A stretch of DNA of 56,731 nt from an uncultured Granulosicoccaceae bacterium (GCA_937951345.1 CALFCF010000107.1:1-56731), one strand, 5' to 3'. Shown: positions 17,748 through 27,570, numbered from the stretch's first letter. The notes: generated by a model from the sequence alone, not told the origin. Made by a program: numbers and translations.

Positions 17748-18365
17748 ATGGATCCATTGCAACCTACATCACTTGGCGGTACGGCAACACGGTTGCTGGT
17801 AAATAAACCTGTTGTGGTCAGTGGTGAAAATGTTGGTGACGGAGAGCAAAACGAAAGTACACCGAGCGTCGACGTCGCGGAAGTCGATGTCACCTTTGAA
17901 GGCTTTGTCGGTGAGTCCCACTCCGGATTAACACGTTCGTCGTGTGTGCGGGTAAAAAAACAATACCCGCTTGGTACGCCAATTCGCAATACACGCCAGA
18001 TCAGTATTGTGTCTGTGGAGGAATTACAGACCATTGCCTCTCATCTGAATATACCGTCTATCGAACCGGGTTGGTTGTTTGCCAATCTGCTAGTTGAGGG
18101 GTTACCTGACTTTTCTCTTGTGCCTCCGTCATCGCGTCTGGTATTTGAAAACGGTGTTTCGCTGGTAGTGGATATGGAAAATGCGCCGTGCCGCTATCCA
18201 GGCGACATGATCGAGCGCCACCATCCCGGCGTTGGTCGGTTTTTTGCCAAACGGGCTCGCGGTCTTCGCGGAGTGACTGCCTGGGTTGAGCGAGAAGGGC
18301 GTATAACCGCCGGTGAAGCATTTCAGTTGCACGCACCCGTGCAACGCAAGTATCCGCACGTCTGA
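17748..18365 (+). CDS. MOSC domain protein
   Basis: 205 residues. Matches the YiiM-like MOSC pattern (molybdenum-cofactor sulfurase C-terminal fold): FEGFVGESHSG, then TPIRNTRQISIVSVEEL, then GWLFANLLVEGLPDF, and the conserved Cys in MENAPCRYPGDMI. Such proteins are thought to carry or deliver sulfur, or to detoxify N-hydroxylated compounds with a molybdenum cofactor; the substrate here is unknown. It starts two bases after the YciI gene. A weak hairpin (CCCGA / TCGGG) follows the stop. Confidence 0.8.
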   Translation: MDPLQPTSLGGTATRLLVNKPVVVSGENVGDGEQNESTPSVDVAEVDVTFEGFVGESHSGLTRSSCVRVKKQYPLGTPIRNTRQISIVSVEELQTIASHLNIPSIEPGWLFANLLVEGLPDFSLVPPSSRLVFENGVSLVVDMENAPCRYPGDMIERHHPGVGRFFAKRARGLRGVTAWVEREGRITAGEAFQLHAPVQRKYPHV

Positions 18366-18630
18366 CTTCGTTATTGAATAGCCCGAGTCTGCGCGGGGTC
18401 GGGCCCATGATGGTGGTGCTGCATTTTTTTGCAAACAACATCACATAACGCCCAGCCTCATTGATTGGCGTTAACCAAACCCTTCGATCAACCACGCGGA
18501 AATGCCGTGAATTACCGTAACTGCCCGGGCAGGTGCTCTATACTCTGACAATGATTTGGCGCCAATTGCCTGAAAATATGATTATTAGACCAGTCACGCA
18601 GCGAGCCGGGGTGCATAACCCGTATTTTGT

Positions 18631-21219
18631 GTGGCTGCCCGTATTGGAAATCCAGTGATGATCGGTCGCGGTAGCCCGGAATCCGGCCAGGCCGAGCGCG
18701 TGGCAGTCAAAGATGAATGGCTCGTCTATCGAGGGTGTTCGATTGCTTTTGCCCGGGCATATGGGTTGGCCTCACCGGATATGCTGATCGGGTGTACCGA
18801 CTTTGATCTTCTGCCAACAGAACTTGCACGCAGGCAACTCGAAGTTGAAAGCAGCGTCATCAACTTTGCCCGTTCGGATGTCAGCCAGATTATTCTGGCA
18901 GCAGCCCAGTATCCGCAAACCGTACTGCGCACCCCCATATTGTCCGACACGCGGGAAGTGCGTGGTATCGATATTCGTTTGCTTGACTCACCCGGACAGA
19001 GTGCGACACCTCCTCTTGATTATCATGCGCTGATCCATAGTGGTTTGCAGGCCACTGTCGTCATGCATGACGGGAAACCATTGTTTGTAAACAATCAGGC
19101 AGTCGAGCTGTTTGGCTTAACTGACGCGAGTGATATTTTACAGATGGCCTCCGTCGCATCGTTCTTCTCGCATGAAGACTGGTACAGATTGAAGCGTCAT
19201 TGCGATTCGCTTGAGGTAAATCTGTCTGATCTTACAGGGCATCGCCTGGTTCTGAATGCAAAAAGTGCATTCGGGCAGCCGCTGGTTCTACTTGTCAATG
19301 CACAACCTATGGACTGGCATGGACAAGCTGCGGTTGTTTTGTCGCTGGTTGATGTCGGGCATCAATCGCTTGAAATTTCGTCAGCAATTTCGTCGGTAAA
19401 TCCGTCTGCAAATTCTTCAGTACAGACACCCCGTTCGTTGCCTCATCTATCCACTGGAATCGATAACGCAGGTAGAGGTGATGCGGAACGCTATCAACAC
19501 TACGCGCTGGCATCGGCTGATTTTTTCTGGGAAACCGATGAATCTTTGTACTTCTCAATGTTTAAAAGTGAGCAGGAAACAACGTTAGGCGTACCGATAG
19601 ATAATCTCCTTGGCAAGCCAATGGAGCAACTGGGTGAAATTGCGTCTTACCCGGATGACAGTGATCAATGGAGCGCGCACCTGCGCGTATTGAAAAACCA
19701 TCAACCTTTTCGTGATTTTGAATTTAAATGGCAGATAGCTGATGACAATGTAAAGGTGATCCGCTACAGCGGAATTCCGGTTTACGACAATAATGCAACT
19801 TTCATCGGATATAGAGGTACCGGTAGAGATGTAACCGCCAGGACGCGACAGGCTGAATCGATTGCCTATCATGCTAATCATGATGCGTTAACCGGGTTGG
19901 TTAATCGGCGGCATTTCGAATCGCTTGTTGAGACGGCGTTGGCTAAGGCGAAATCAGAACGACTGTCACATGCGTTGTTTTTTATGGATCTTGATAACTT
20001 CAAGATCGTCAATGACACATGTGGGCATCTGGCGGGAGACGAATTGCTTCGCCAGCTTTCGTCAATGATTGATGGTTTTGTACGTAAGAGCGATGTGCTG
20101 GGCAGGCTCGGTGGCGACGAGTTTGGCGTGTTTCTTTACAACTGCAGTGTGGATGCTGCTCTTAAGCTGGCAAATCAAATACGCAGTGAAGTAGAGAACT
20201 TTCAGTTTTTGTGGAAAGAGAATCGTTTCCGTATTGGCGTGAGCATAGGCATGGTTGTAGCTGACGATCGCTGGGAAAGTTTGAACGCACTGTTTAGTGC
20301 TGCGGACTCTGCCTGCTATTTAGCCAAGAACGAAGGGCGCAACCAGGTGGTTGTGTACCGTGAGGCGGACGGTAACAGCAGTAATCGCCAAATCGGTACG
20401 CACTGGGTAGATGAAATCAGCTCTGCGCTAGAGCAAAAACGTATAGTCATAGCCACTCAGAAGATGCTGCCATTCAGGCAGATTTCCCAGCAGGATCTGC
20501 TCGAACCTCTTGATGATGGCAGTGCTGGTTCATTGCCGCCCGGGGAAATTCAGGGTGGGTGGCAGCAGCGAAGTGCATACTTTGAAGTGTTTATGCGTTT
20601 GATGTTGCCTTCGGGTGAATTGGTTCAACCTAAAGCTTTTTTACCTTCGGCTGTGCGCTACGGCCTTGCAGCACAGCTTGATTCAACGGTTATAGATGTC
20701 ACGATCGACTGGCTTAAACGGAATCCGGATTTTCTTAGAAAAGTCCAACACTGTTCGATTAATCTTTCGAGTAGTTCTTTTTCACAGGAAGGCTTTGCTG
20801 GAGCACTGGTAGATCACATCCGCGACAGTGGAGTGCCACCCCAGAAACTGTGTTTTGAATTGACTGAAACAGAGACAATAGCGAATTTGTCAGCAGCATC
20901 CGAGTTTATGAACGAAATGTCTGAAATCGGTTGCCGTTTTGTTCTGGATAACTTCGGGGCAGGATTATCGTCCTTCGCTTACCTGAAAGATCTGCCTGTC
21001 GATTTTCTGAAAATCGATGGACGTCTGGTCAGGGATATGCTGGACGACCAGATAGACTACACCATGGTTAAAGCGATTAACGAAGTAGGGCAGTCGCTTG
21101 GTAAGCAGACGATCGCTGAGTTTGTTGAAAACGATATTCTGCTTGAAGCCGTGCGCGAAATCGGCGTTGATTTCGCACAGGGTTTTGCTGTGGAAGAGCC
21201 GTTGTTAACCAGTCGCTAA
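18631..21219 (+). CDS. PAS-GGDEF diguanylate cyclase with degenerate EAL domain
   Basis: 862 residues, no membrane segments. Three PAS-like regions: about 25-110, 128-220 and 290-410. The GGDEF domain is at about 410-580 with an intact LGGDEFGVF motif near 494, so cyclic-di-GMP synthesis is expected. The EAL domain (about 600-855) is eroded: the signature reads FEVFMRL instead of EALLR, and the metal-binding DDFG reads LDNFGAG near 771. Phosphodiesterase activity is therefore doubtful and the domain may only bind ligand. A serine-rich linker at about 250-265 carries a short internal duplication. The start is uncertain: GTG at 18631 or ATG at 18658, neither with a strong ribosome site. Confidence 0.88.
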   Translation: MAARIGNPVMIGRGSPESGQAERVAVKDEWLVYRGCSIAFARAYGLASPDMLIGCTDFDLLPTELARRQLEVESSVINFARSDVSQIILAAAQYPQTVLRTPILSDTREVRGIDIRLLDSPGQSATPPLDYHALIHSGLQATVVMHDGKPLFVNNQAVELFGLTDASDILQMASVASFFSHEDWYRLKRHCDSLEVNLSDLTGHRLVLNAKSAFGQPLVLLVNAQPMDWHGQAAVVLSLVDVGHQSLEISSAISSVNPSANSSVQTPRSLPHLSTGIDNAGRGDAERYQHYALASADFFWETDESLYFSMFKSEQETTLGVPIDNLLGKPMEQLGEIASYPDDSDQWSAHLRVLKNHQPFRDFEFKWQIADDNVKVIRYSGIPVYDNNATFIGYRGTGRDVTARTRQAESIAYHANHDALTGLVNRRHFESLVETALAKAKSERLSHALFFMDLDNFKIVNDTCGHLAGDELLRQLSSMIDGFVRKSDVLGRLGGDEFGVFLYNCSVDAALKLANQIRSEVENFQFLWKENRFRIGVSIGMVVADDRWESLNALFSAADSACYLAKNEGRNQVVVYREADGNSSNRQIGTHWVDEISSALEQKRIVIATQKMLPFRQISQQDLLEPLDDGSAGSLPPGEIQGGWQQRSAYFEVFMRLMLPSGELVQPKAFLPSAVRYGLAAQLDSTVIDVTIDWLKRNPDFLRKVQHCSINLSSSSFSQEGFAGALVDHIRDSGVPPQKLCFELTETETIANLSAASEFMNEMSEIGCRFVLDNFGAGLSSFAYLKDLPVDFLKIDGRLVRDMLDDQIDYTMVKAINEVGQSLGKQTIAEFVENDILLEAVREIGVDFAQGFAVEEPLLTSR

Positions 21220-21318
21220 CGGTCTTTCAAAGTTTTAAAAGTTGTTAGTAGTGGCACTTGTCACTGACTGATCGAGCATCCCCAGCTGCTGAATTCCAAA
21301 CTTTATTCATTTATTTAA

Positions 21319-21458
21319 GGAATCTCTCATTTATTGCCTGCGTTGCCAGGGCTGCGTTGAAATTCGGCTCAAAATGCTCATGTATTCGCATATACACTCC
21401 GCTTTATCGCCAAATTTCGCCTTGCCCTGCCTGCCTCGCCTAATAAATCAGAGGTTCC
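21319..21458. mobile_element. 140-bp MITE-like element, copy B (between convergent genes)
   Basis: Same length, orientation and internal palindrome as copy A. Flanked by TTAA on both sides (21315-21318 and 21459-21462). The left terminal repeat has two changes (GGAATCTCTCATTTATT); the right is unchanged. It lies between the ends of the GGDEF gene and the minus-strand VTT-reductase gene, eight bases from the latter's stop, so its hairpin could end transcripts from both sides. Confidence 0.9.
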
Positions 21459-21466
21459 TTAACTGT

Positions 21467-23680
21467 TTACTTCAGTATCTCGGTACCAGCGTTTTCAGAT
21501 TTGTCGTGAGACTGTATTGATGAAGCGGGTGCATTTCTCTCGCTGCCGCCACGTCGCCAGCGATGGAATCGCTCAAGCCATGCCAGTATACGTTCAGGTT
21601 GATTGGCACGCTTCCATTCACCGGCAACATACTTGTTGGATTCAGCGAGTGTCGGGTAGATGTGAATCGTGCCCAACACTTTGTTAAGTCCAATATTGTA
21701 TTTCATTGCGGTAACGTACTCGGCGATCAAATCCCCGGCGTGCTCACCCACGAGTGTGACCCCAAGTATTTTATCTTTACCCGGAACGGTCAAAACCTTT
21801 ATGAACCCGCTATTGCTGCTATCGGCAATAGCTCTGTCGAGATCTTCGAGCCCGTAGGTAGATACTTCGTACTTGATACCCTGTTCGTTCGCTTCTTTCT
21901 CGTTCAAGCCAACACGTGCAATTTCAGGATCGGTGAACGTAGCCCATGGAATGACCCGATAATCAGCTTTGAATTTTTTCAGGAAACCGAATAACGAATT
22001 GACAGCGGCATACCAGGCCTGATGCGATGCTGTGTGTGTGAACTGGTAGGGGCCAGCTACATCACCAACAGCAAATATGTTCGGATATTTGGTTTGGAGA
22101 TAGTCGTTTACCTCGACAGTTCTATTTGTCTCAATACCGAGTTCTTCCAAACCAAAACCGGTCAGACGGGCAGAACGCCCTACAGCCACCAGTAGCTCAT
22201 CAAACTCGATACGTTGAGTTTTAGATGCATCATTTGCATCTTCACAGACCAGAAACTTACCCGAGTCGCTTGATTCGACTGCAACTGCTTTAGTGTTGGT
22301 CAAGACGTGTACGCCTTCGTCTATAAACTTTTGCGTTATGAATTCCGATACATCCGCATCTTCGCGATTCATGATGGCGGGCATCATTTCAACCTGCCAG
22401 ACTTCGGAGCCGAGGCGATTGAAGGCCTGTACCAGTTCCGAGCCTATCGGGCCGCCACCAAGGACGACCAATTTACGTGGTAACTCTTTTAATTCCCAGA
22501 GATTATCCGAGGTGAGATAATCAACGCTATCAAGTCCAGGGATGGGGGGTACGAACGGTTGGGCGCCTGTGGCAATAATTATGTTGCGCGTTGACAGAGT
22601 CTGGCCATTGACCTCAACACTCCAGGGAGACGTGATTTTGCCTTCACCCTCGATACAGTCGACGCCCAGCCCCGTGTAGCGTTCCACTGAGTCATGAGGT
22701 TCTATCGTTTTTACAACCTCGTGCACACGATTCATGGCATCGCTGAAGTTGAATTCTGCACTCGCTTTGGCAATACCGTATTTTTGCGACTCCTCGATTT
22801 GATGTTTGAGTTTTGCGGTTTTGATCAGAGCCTTCGAGGGTACGCAACCTGTGTTAAGGCAGTCACCGCCCATCTTGTCACGTTCTATCAAAGAAACACT
22901 GGCTTTCACTGCAGCCGCGATATAGGCGGACACCAGGCCACCTGCTCCTGCGCCTAATACAACAATATCGCGATCGAAGGTTTCAGGTTTTTCATAACCT
23001 TCGTACACTTTGCGGGCTTTGAAAAAATCGATCACTTTTTTGGCAATCAGGGGAAATATTCCTAATAGTGCGAATGACAGGATGATTTTCGGTGACAAAA
23101 TGCCCGAGAGCGAGTCAATTTTCGCCAGCTGCGTTCCTGCATTAACAAATACGATTGTGCCAGCAAGCATGCCTAACTGGCTAACCCAGTAAAAAACACC
23201 AATTTTTATTTTGGTTAAACCCATGACCAGGTTTACCAGAAAAAATGGAAATATCGGTACCAGACGAATGGTAAACAGGTAAAAAGCTCCGTCTTTTTCG
23301 ATGTTGTTGTTGAATGTCTGTATTTGCCGACCGAATTTACTTTCTATCCAGTCGCGGAGGAAAAAACGTGATGCCAGGAATGCGAATGTTGCGCCAATGG
23401 TGGATGCAAATGACGTTACGATTGTGCCCACAACCAGGCCAAACAGAGCGCCCCCTGCAAGCGTCATGATCGAAGCGCCAGGCAAAGAAAATGCTGCAAC
23501 GACTACGTAGGCGATAAAGAACAATCCGATAGTAAGTAACGGATTTGCCTGATAGTAGGCGTTCAACGATTGTTGTTGGGCTTTAAGTGTCTCAAGGTTC
23601 AGGAAACGGCCTAAATCAAAGTAGAAGAAGACGGCAACCAGCACCAGCAACAGAATAAGTAGAATTTTTTTATCTTTCAC
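21467..23680 (-). CDS. VTT (TVP38/DedA-like) membrane domain fused to a flavin disulfide reductase
   Basis: 737 residues. The N-terminal third (about 1-225) is a TVP38/SNARE-associated membrane domain: VVAAFSLPGASIMTLAGGALFG, FLASRFFLRDWIESKFG, and VPIFPFFLVNLVMGLTKI. The rest is a pyridine-nucleotide disulfide oxidoreductase: FAD motif VVLGAGAGGLVSAYIAA near 240, redox-active pair GGDCLNTGCVPSKA near 272-277, NAD(P) motif LGGGPIGSEL, FAD motif VFAVGDVAG in the form IFAVGDV, and the His-containing IHIYPTLAES. It is closest to mercuric reductase or lipoamide dehydrogenase but lacks the MerA C-terminal Cys pair and has no mer neighbours. Electron acceptor unknown; probably membrane-bound. Confidence 0.9.
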   Translation of the reverse strand: MKDKKILLILLLVLVAVFFYFDLGRFLNLETLKAQQQSLNAYYQANPLLTIGLFFIAYVVVAAFSLPGASIMTLAGGALFGLVVGTIVTSFASTIGATFAFLASRFFLRDWIESKFGRQIQTFNNNIEKDGAFYLFTIRLVPIFPFFLVNLVMGLTKIKIGVFYWVSQLGMLAGTIVFVNAGTQLAKIDSLSGILSPKIILSFALLGIFPLIAKKVIDFFKARKVYEGYEKPETFDRDIVVLGAGAGGLVSAYIAAAVKASVSLIERDKMGGDCLNTGCVPSKALIKTAKLKHQIEESQKYGIAKASAEFNFSDAMNRVHEVVKTIEPHDSVERYTGLGVDCIEGEGKITSPWSVEVNGQTLSTRNIIIATGAQPFVPPIPGLDSVDYLTSDNLWELKELPRKLVVLGGGPIGSELVQAFNRLGSEVWQVEMMPAIMNREDADVSEFITQKFIDEGVHVLTNTKAVAVESSDSGKFLVCEDANDASKTQRIEFDELLVAVGRSARLTGFGLEELGIETNRTVEVNDYLQTKYPNIFAVGDVAGPYQFTHTASHQAWYAAVNSLFGFLKKFKADYRVIPWATFTDPEIARVGLNEKEANEQGIKYEVSTYGLEDLDRAIADSSNSGFIKVLTVPGKDKILGVTLVGEHAGDLIAEYVTAMKYNIGLNKVLGTIHIYPTLAESNKYVAGEWKRANQPERILAWLERFHRWRRGGSERNAPASSIQSHDKSENAGTEILK

Positions 23681-24465
23681 AAAAACAATAGCCAGGGTAA
23701 GAAAATCAGCACCTTTTAGTCAGTACAACCTTTTAGTCAGTACATTTTTTAGTTAGTACATTAACAGGCAATCCAATTCAATTGCCGCTGTACATGCTGC
23801 GAACAAAAAATACGGATAACGCAACAGTTTTAAAAACTCACGCGACCGAAAAACCCACGATCAGTTTAATAGTTGCACACGTACGGCATACTGGCCGAAC
23901 GCGCTATGCGAATCCCGAATCCTTCGCGATGCTGAATTCGCGGTTATGATCCGAGGTCCTGTATCGCTATCCTACTGCTATTTTGTCCTTATCCGCGCTG
24001 ACTGGTTCCTGCCAATTGCCGGGATTTTTCTCGTTGTCAGCGATATATTCACTTTATTTACCGAGATAGAGCGTTTACATGCTTTGCGGGGTGCAAAAAT
24101 GCGACCTATCGCCGTTATTTATTGCATATTCGACGGAATTTGTTGTCTGGTCGCAGCCAACCACTTGAACGAAAGGGCTAGGGAGAATAAAAGCATAGTT
24201 CCCTGATGACTATTTTCATCCTTCTCTGCGTCGGGGCAGCTTGGCGGCGATGACATTTTTTGCCGTATCCGCCACTCGTTGCTGGCACTTCCTGGCGCAG
24301 TCCCGTTACAATCCATGTAGCTTATATCTTCGGCCGGTGCTGGAAATCTCTAAAGTCATTTCTGTACCAATCAGGTACCGGGCGACGTGTCCGTGCTTGT
24401 CGGTATTTTCCCCATTAAAGCAATAAAACGATACATCGTGAGAGCAGCATTCGCTGATTTTTATA
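23681..24465. other. 785-bp gap with no confident gene
   Basis: Holds the tandem repeat at 23712-23761. A plus-strand frame at 23946-24206 could encode an 86-residue hydrophobic peptide, but it has no ribosome site, odd composition, and a competing antisense frame. I cannot support a gene. Promoters for both flanking genes should lie here. Confidence 0.5.
23712..23761. repeat. Three-unit 16-17 bp tandem repeat
   Basis: Units at 23712-23728, 23729-23745 and 23746-23761 reading CCTTTTAGTCAGTACAT with minor changes. It sits immediately upstream of the VTT-reductase gene, where its promoter is expected. Confidence 0.85.
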
Positions 24466-25566
24466 TTGTTTAAATCCAAACCCCACGAATTAACACTTAT
24501 TGTTCCGGCTCTGCAAGAACCGGATTACAGTCGTTTTTTAATCGACTGTCCGGCGATTCTGAAATATATGAACCGTGGCAAGCGGTTGCGCAATAGTATC
24601 GTTACCCCGGAGCAGGCGCTTCTGGAAGCTTTGGGGCATCCGCAGACCGCTGCCACTGATGTGCCGTCTGCTCAATGCACCTTTATCGATGATACCGGCG
24701 AGGAGGTCTACCCGGTGACACGAGTAGATCCGGTGCATGTGCGGGCAGAGCCTGATCATGCGCGCCTGCATGCCGCTGATGCAATAGCATTGAAACCTGC
24801 CGAGTCGGATTTACTGATATCGACCCTCAATGATCAGTTTCGCGATCGCGGTTTGGTATTTACTGCAGGCGACCAGAATCGATGGTACCTGACAGGCATG
24901 AGCGGTGCGGATTTACGAACCGAGCCGCTGGCGCGTGTGGCTGATCGCAATCTGGTTGGTTTTATAAACGCCAACGAGCATCCACAGCATTGGCGCCAGT
25001 TGCTGACGGAAATCCAGATGCTGTTGCACGAACATCCGGTCAATACCAAGCGCATGGAACAGGGCTTGTTGCCGGTTAATTCATTGTGGTGCTGGGGTGG
25101 TCATGCGTTGCAGGCGGTACCTCTTCCAACAGCAGCCAGAGTGTATGCTGATGATGCGTTCAGTCGTGGACTGGCACGCTTGTCGGCCTTTAAAACCTTT
25201 CCTGTCGTCGAAGCCAAAGCGAGGCTCGGATCATGCTCCCAGATCGTTTGCGTTCGCTCGCTCGAGAGCGGGTTGCTGAGACAGGTAGGTGAAAACGATT
25301 TTCCCGACAGCCTCGACAGTACTTCATTGGTGGCGAATGCCGGGACGACTGATAAGCATTCACTCTCTGAAGAAGGACGCCAAATCGAACAGCTTGATAA
25401 CTTGCTTCGGCTTGCGCAGTCAGCACTTTTAAAAGGATGGTTGACTGCTGTCACTCTGATTCCCTGTAACGGCACAGCTTATCGACTGACACGCCGTGAT
25501 CTGATTCGTTTCTGGTCGACACCCTGGTCCAGGCGTGAGTCCGCAGCACCGGTCACCATGCAGTGA
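24466..25566 (+). CDS. RpfE-type protein (phosphoglycerate-mutase-related, function unknown)
   Basis: 366 residues. Resembles the RpfE-type conserved proteins found next to recJ in many gammaproteobacteria, annotated as regulatory or as distant relatives of archaeal-type phosphoglycerate mutase (opening HELTLIVPALQEPDYS; LPVNSLWCWGGHALQ near 205; VYADDAFSRGLARLS). No proven activity. No Shine-Dalgarno site is seen. The TTG at 24466 is chosen because the protein needs the LTLIVPAL strand at its N-terminus and the first ATG is about 30 codons later. It overlaps the sequence before recJ and is probably co-transcribed with it. Confidence 0.75.
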   Translation: MFKSKPHELTLIVPALQEPDYSRFLIDCPAILKYMNRGKRLRNSIVTPEQALLEALGHPQTAATDVPSAQCTFIDDTGEEVYPVTRVDPVHVRAEPDHARLHAADAIALKPAESDLLISTLNDQFRDRGLVFTAGDQNRWYLTGMSGADLRTEPLARVADRNLVGFINANEHPQHWRQLLTEIQMLLHEHPVNTKRMEQGLLPVNSLWCWGGHALQAVPLPTAARVYADDAFSRGLARLSAFKTFPVVEAKARLGSCSQIVCVRSLESGLLRQVGENDFPDSLDSTSLVANAGTTDKHSLSEEGRQIEQLDNLLRLAQSALLKGWLTAVTLIPCNGTAYRLTRRDLIRFWSTPWSRRESAAPVTMQ

Positions 25567-25588
25567 CAAAACAGCCAGCATCACGTGG

Positions 25589-27484
25589 ATGAACGCAGTA
25601 ACGATCAAGCGTCGTGTCAGGGCGGAAACCGTCCCGGGCTCGGATACTAATCAGCTCAACGACATGCTTCACGAGCAGTCGTGGATTAGTCAGTTGCTGT
25701 ACAACCGGGGCGTTAGCTCTGACGATGAGCTGGCATTTTCGCTGGCAGGTTTACCGCGACCGGATTCTTTGCACGACATCGAGTCGGCGACATTGCGGCT
25801 GGCTCAGGCAGTGCAGCAGCAGCAAAGTATCGTCGTTATCGGGGATTATGATTGTGATGGCGCGACCAGCACCGCCCTGGCTGTGTTGGCACTGCGCGCG
25901 ATGGGTGCACAATCGGTCCATTATTGTCTGCCCAATCGTTTTATTCACGGCTATGGTCTGTCACCGGCTGTGGTTGATGAAGCGTTTGCCTTCTCACCTG
26001 ATCTGATTATCACAGTCGACAACGGCATCACATCGCTCGACGGCGTAGCTTATGCCGGCGCGCAGGGTGTAGACGTTGTTGTCACTGATCATCATCTTCC
26101 GGGTAGTGATCTGCCGGCAGCTGTTGCACTGGTCAATCCGCGCCTTGGTAATCACGCTGGCGGTCCATCAAAAGATGGTGGGGGTTTCCCAAGCATGAAC
26201 CTGGCGGGCGTCGGTGTGATTTTTTTCGTTGTGGCCGCACTTCGGCGCCACCTCGAACAACAAGGTTGGTTTGAAACGCAAGATCTGGCAGTACCCAACA
26301 TGGCAGGCTTTCTGGACCTGGTGGCGGTGGGTACAGTCGCAGATGTCGTTCCGCTTGACCGGGTCAATCGTATCCTTGTGATGCAGGGGATGCGCAGAAT
26401 ACGGGCCGGGCATTGTCGTCCTGGTCTGCTTGCCTTACTGGAGCTCTCAGCGTCCTCACTCGAGTCAGTCTTCACCGATACCATCGGATTTCGCATAGCA
26501 CCTCGCTTGAATGCAGCAGGCCGGCTTGACGATATGCGGCACGGTGTCGAATGCCTGCTGGCCGAAGATTCGCATCGAGCGAGTGAGCTGGCAATGCTGC
26601 TCGATAACCATAATCAACAGCGCAGAAGTATCAGCGAGACAATGCAAGACTCGGCCATCGCAGCGTTGCATAAAGCTGGATTCGAGCGCAAGCCGATTCA
26701 CCAACAGCAATTGTCAATCTGCCTTTACGACCCTGAATGGCATGAAGGCACAATAGGTATTCTGGCTGGTCGTCTCAAAGAGCTACATGGCAGGCCCACG
26801 ATTGCCTTCACTGCGGAACAAAGCAACGAATCCCCAAAACTCATAAAAGGGTCTGCCCGCTCTATCGACGGCTACCATATCGTTGATGCCTTTCAACGCA
26901 TCAGTCTTATCGAGCCTGCGCTGTTGCAACGATTCGGTGGGCACGCCAAGGCTGCCGGTCTGACTATTGCCGAGACTGAATTTGAGAAATTCAGCGAACT
27001 CCTCGAAGCGGATGTGCGTGATCATTTCGATGGCAGTCTGCCGGGTTACGAAATCATTTCTGATGGCTTTCTGCCGCTCGATGCCTTCTCGATCGATAAT
27101 GCAGAATTGCTGGAATCACTGGCCCCCTGGGGACAGGAATTTCCGGTACCCGTGTTTGATAACCTGTTTGAGGTTATCGATTATCGCTTGTTACGGGAGA
27201 AGCATCTAAAGCTTGTTCTGCATCCGCAAAGTGAAGAGGGTGAATCCAGTCAAGCGCAAACCGTGGAGGCTATCTGCTTTAACTTTGTGGGTAACGCGCG
27301 AGCAGGGGATATCCGGCGGGCATCCGATATCCGCTCACGAGAACCTTCTTCGCGGTCCGGAGCGAATGACAAGCTGTTCGCCGTTGGCGACAGGCTCAGA
27401 ATCCTGTTTGAGCTAAAAACCAATACGTTCCGTAATCAGACTTCGTTGCAACTAAACTGTCGTTATCTTGAAAAAGTTGGCTAA
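25589..27484 (+). CDS. recJ: Single-stranded-DNA-specific exonuclease RecJ
   Basis: 5-prime to 3-prime single-strand exonuclease for recombination, mismatch and base-excision repair. 631 residues from the ATG at 25589; an in-frame upstream start would overlap rpfE. DHH-family metal motifs are present: VIGDYDCDGATST, ITVDNGI, VVTDHHLPG, VALVNPRL, and the DHHA1 motif FGGHAKAAGLTI. An OB-like C-terminal domain follows. The segment near the end (about 570-590, ARAGDIRRASDIRSREPSS) is a loosely repeated charged insertion, possibly a local duplication in an exposed loop. Confidence 0.95.
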   Translation: MNAVTIKRRVRAETVPGSDTNQLNDMLHEQSWISQLLYNRGVSSDDELAFSLAGLPRPDSLHDIESATLRLAQAVQQQQSIVVIGDYDCDGATSTALAVLALRAMGAQSVHYCLPNRFIHGYGLSPAVVDEAFAFSPDLIITVDNGITSLDGVAYAGAQGVDVVVTDHHLPGSDLPAAVALVNPRLGNHAGGPSKDGGGFPSMNLAGVGVIFFVVAALRRHLEQQGWFETQDLAVPNMAGFLDLVAVGTVADVVPLDRVNRILVMQGMRRIRAGHCRPGLLALLELSASSLESVFTDTIGFRIAPRLNAAGRLDDMRHGVECLLAEDSHRASELAMLLDNHNQQRRSISETMQDSAIAALHKAGFERKPIHQQQLSICLYDPEWHEGTIGILAGRLKELHGRPTIAFTAEQSNESPKLIKGSARSIDGYHIVDAFQRISLIEPALLQRFGGHAKAAGLTIAETEFEKFSELLEADVRDHFDGSLPGYEIISDGFLPLDAFSIDNAELLESLAPWGQEFPVPVFDNLFEVIDYRLLREKHLKLVLHPQSEEGESSQAQTVEAICFNFVGNARAGDIRRASDIRSREPSSRSGANDKLFAVGDRLRILFELKTNTFRNQTSLQLNCRYLEKVG

Positions 27485-27570
27485 TTCGTTACTTCACACC
27501 GGGCTAAATGCTCAAATTGCGTTAAACTTTTGCTTTTAATCTGTGTTCATCGCAGACGTTCTATATACCC

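Noticed and set aside
21467-23680. Mercury resistance gene (merA)
   Set aside because: The C-terminal Cys pair and N-terminal metal-binding domain of MerA are absent and no other mer genes are present.
23946-24206. 86-residue hydrophobic frame in the gap before rpfE
   Set aside because: No ribosome site, a competing antisense frame and no recognised family; could be real but cannot be supported.
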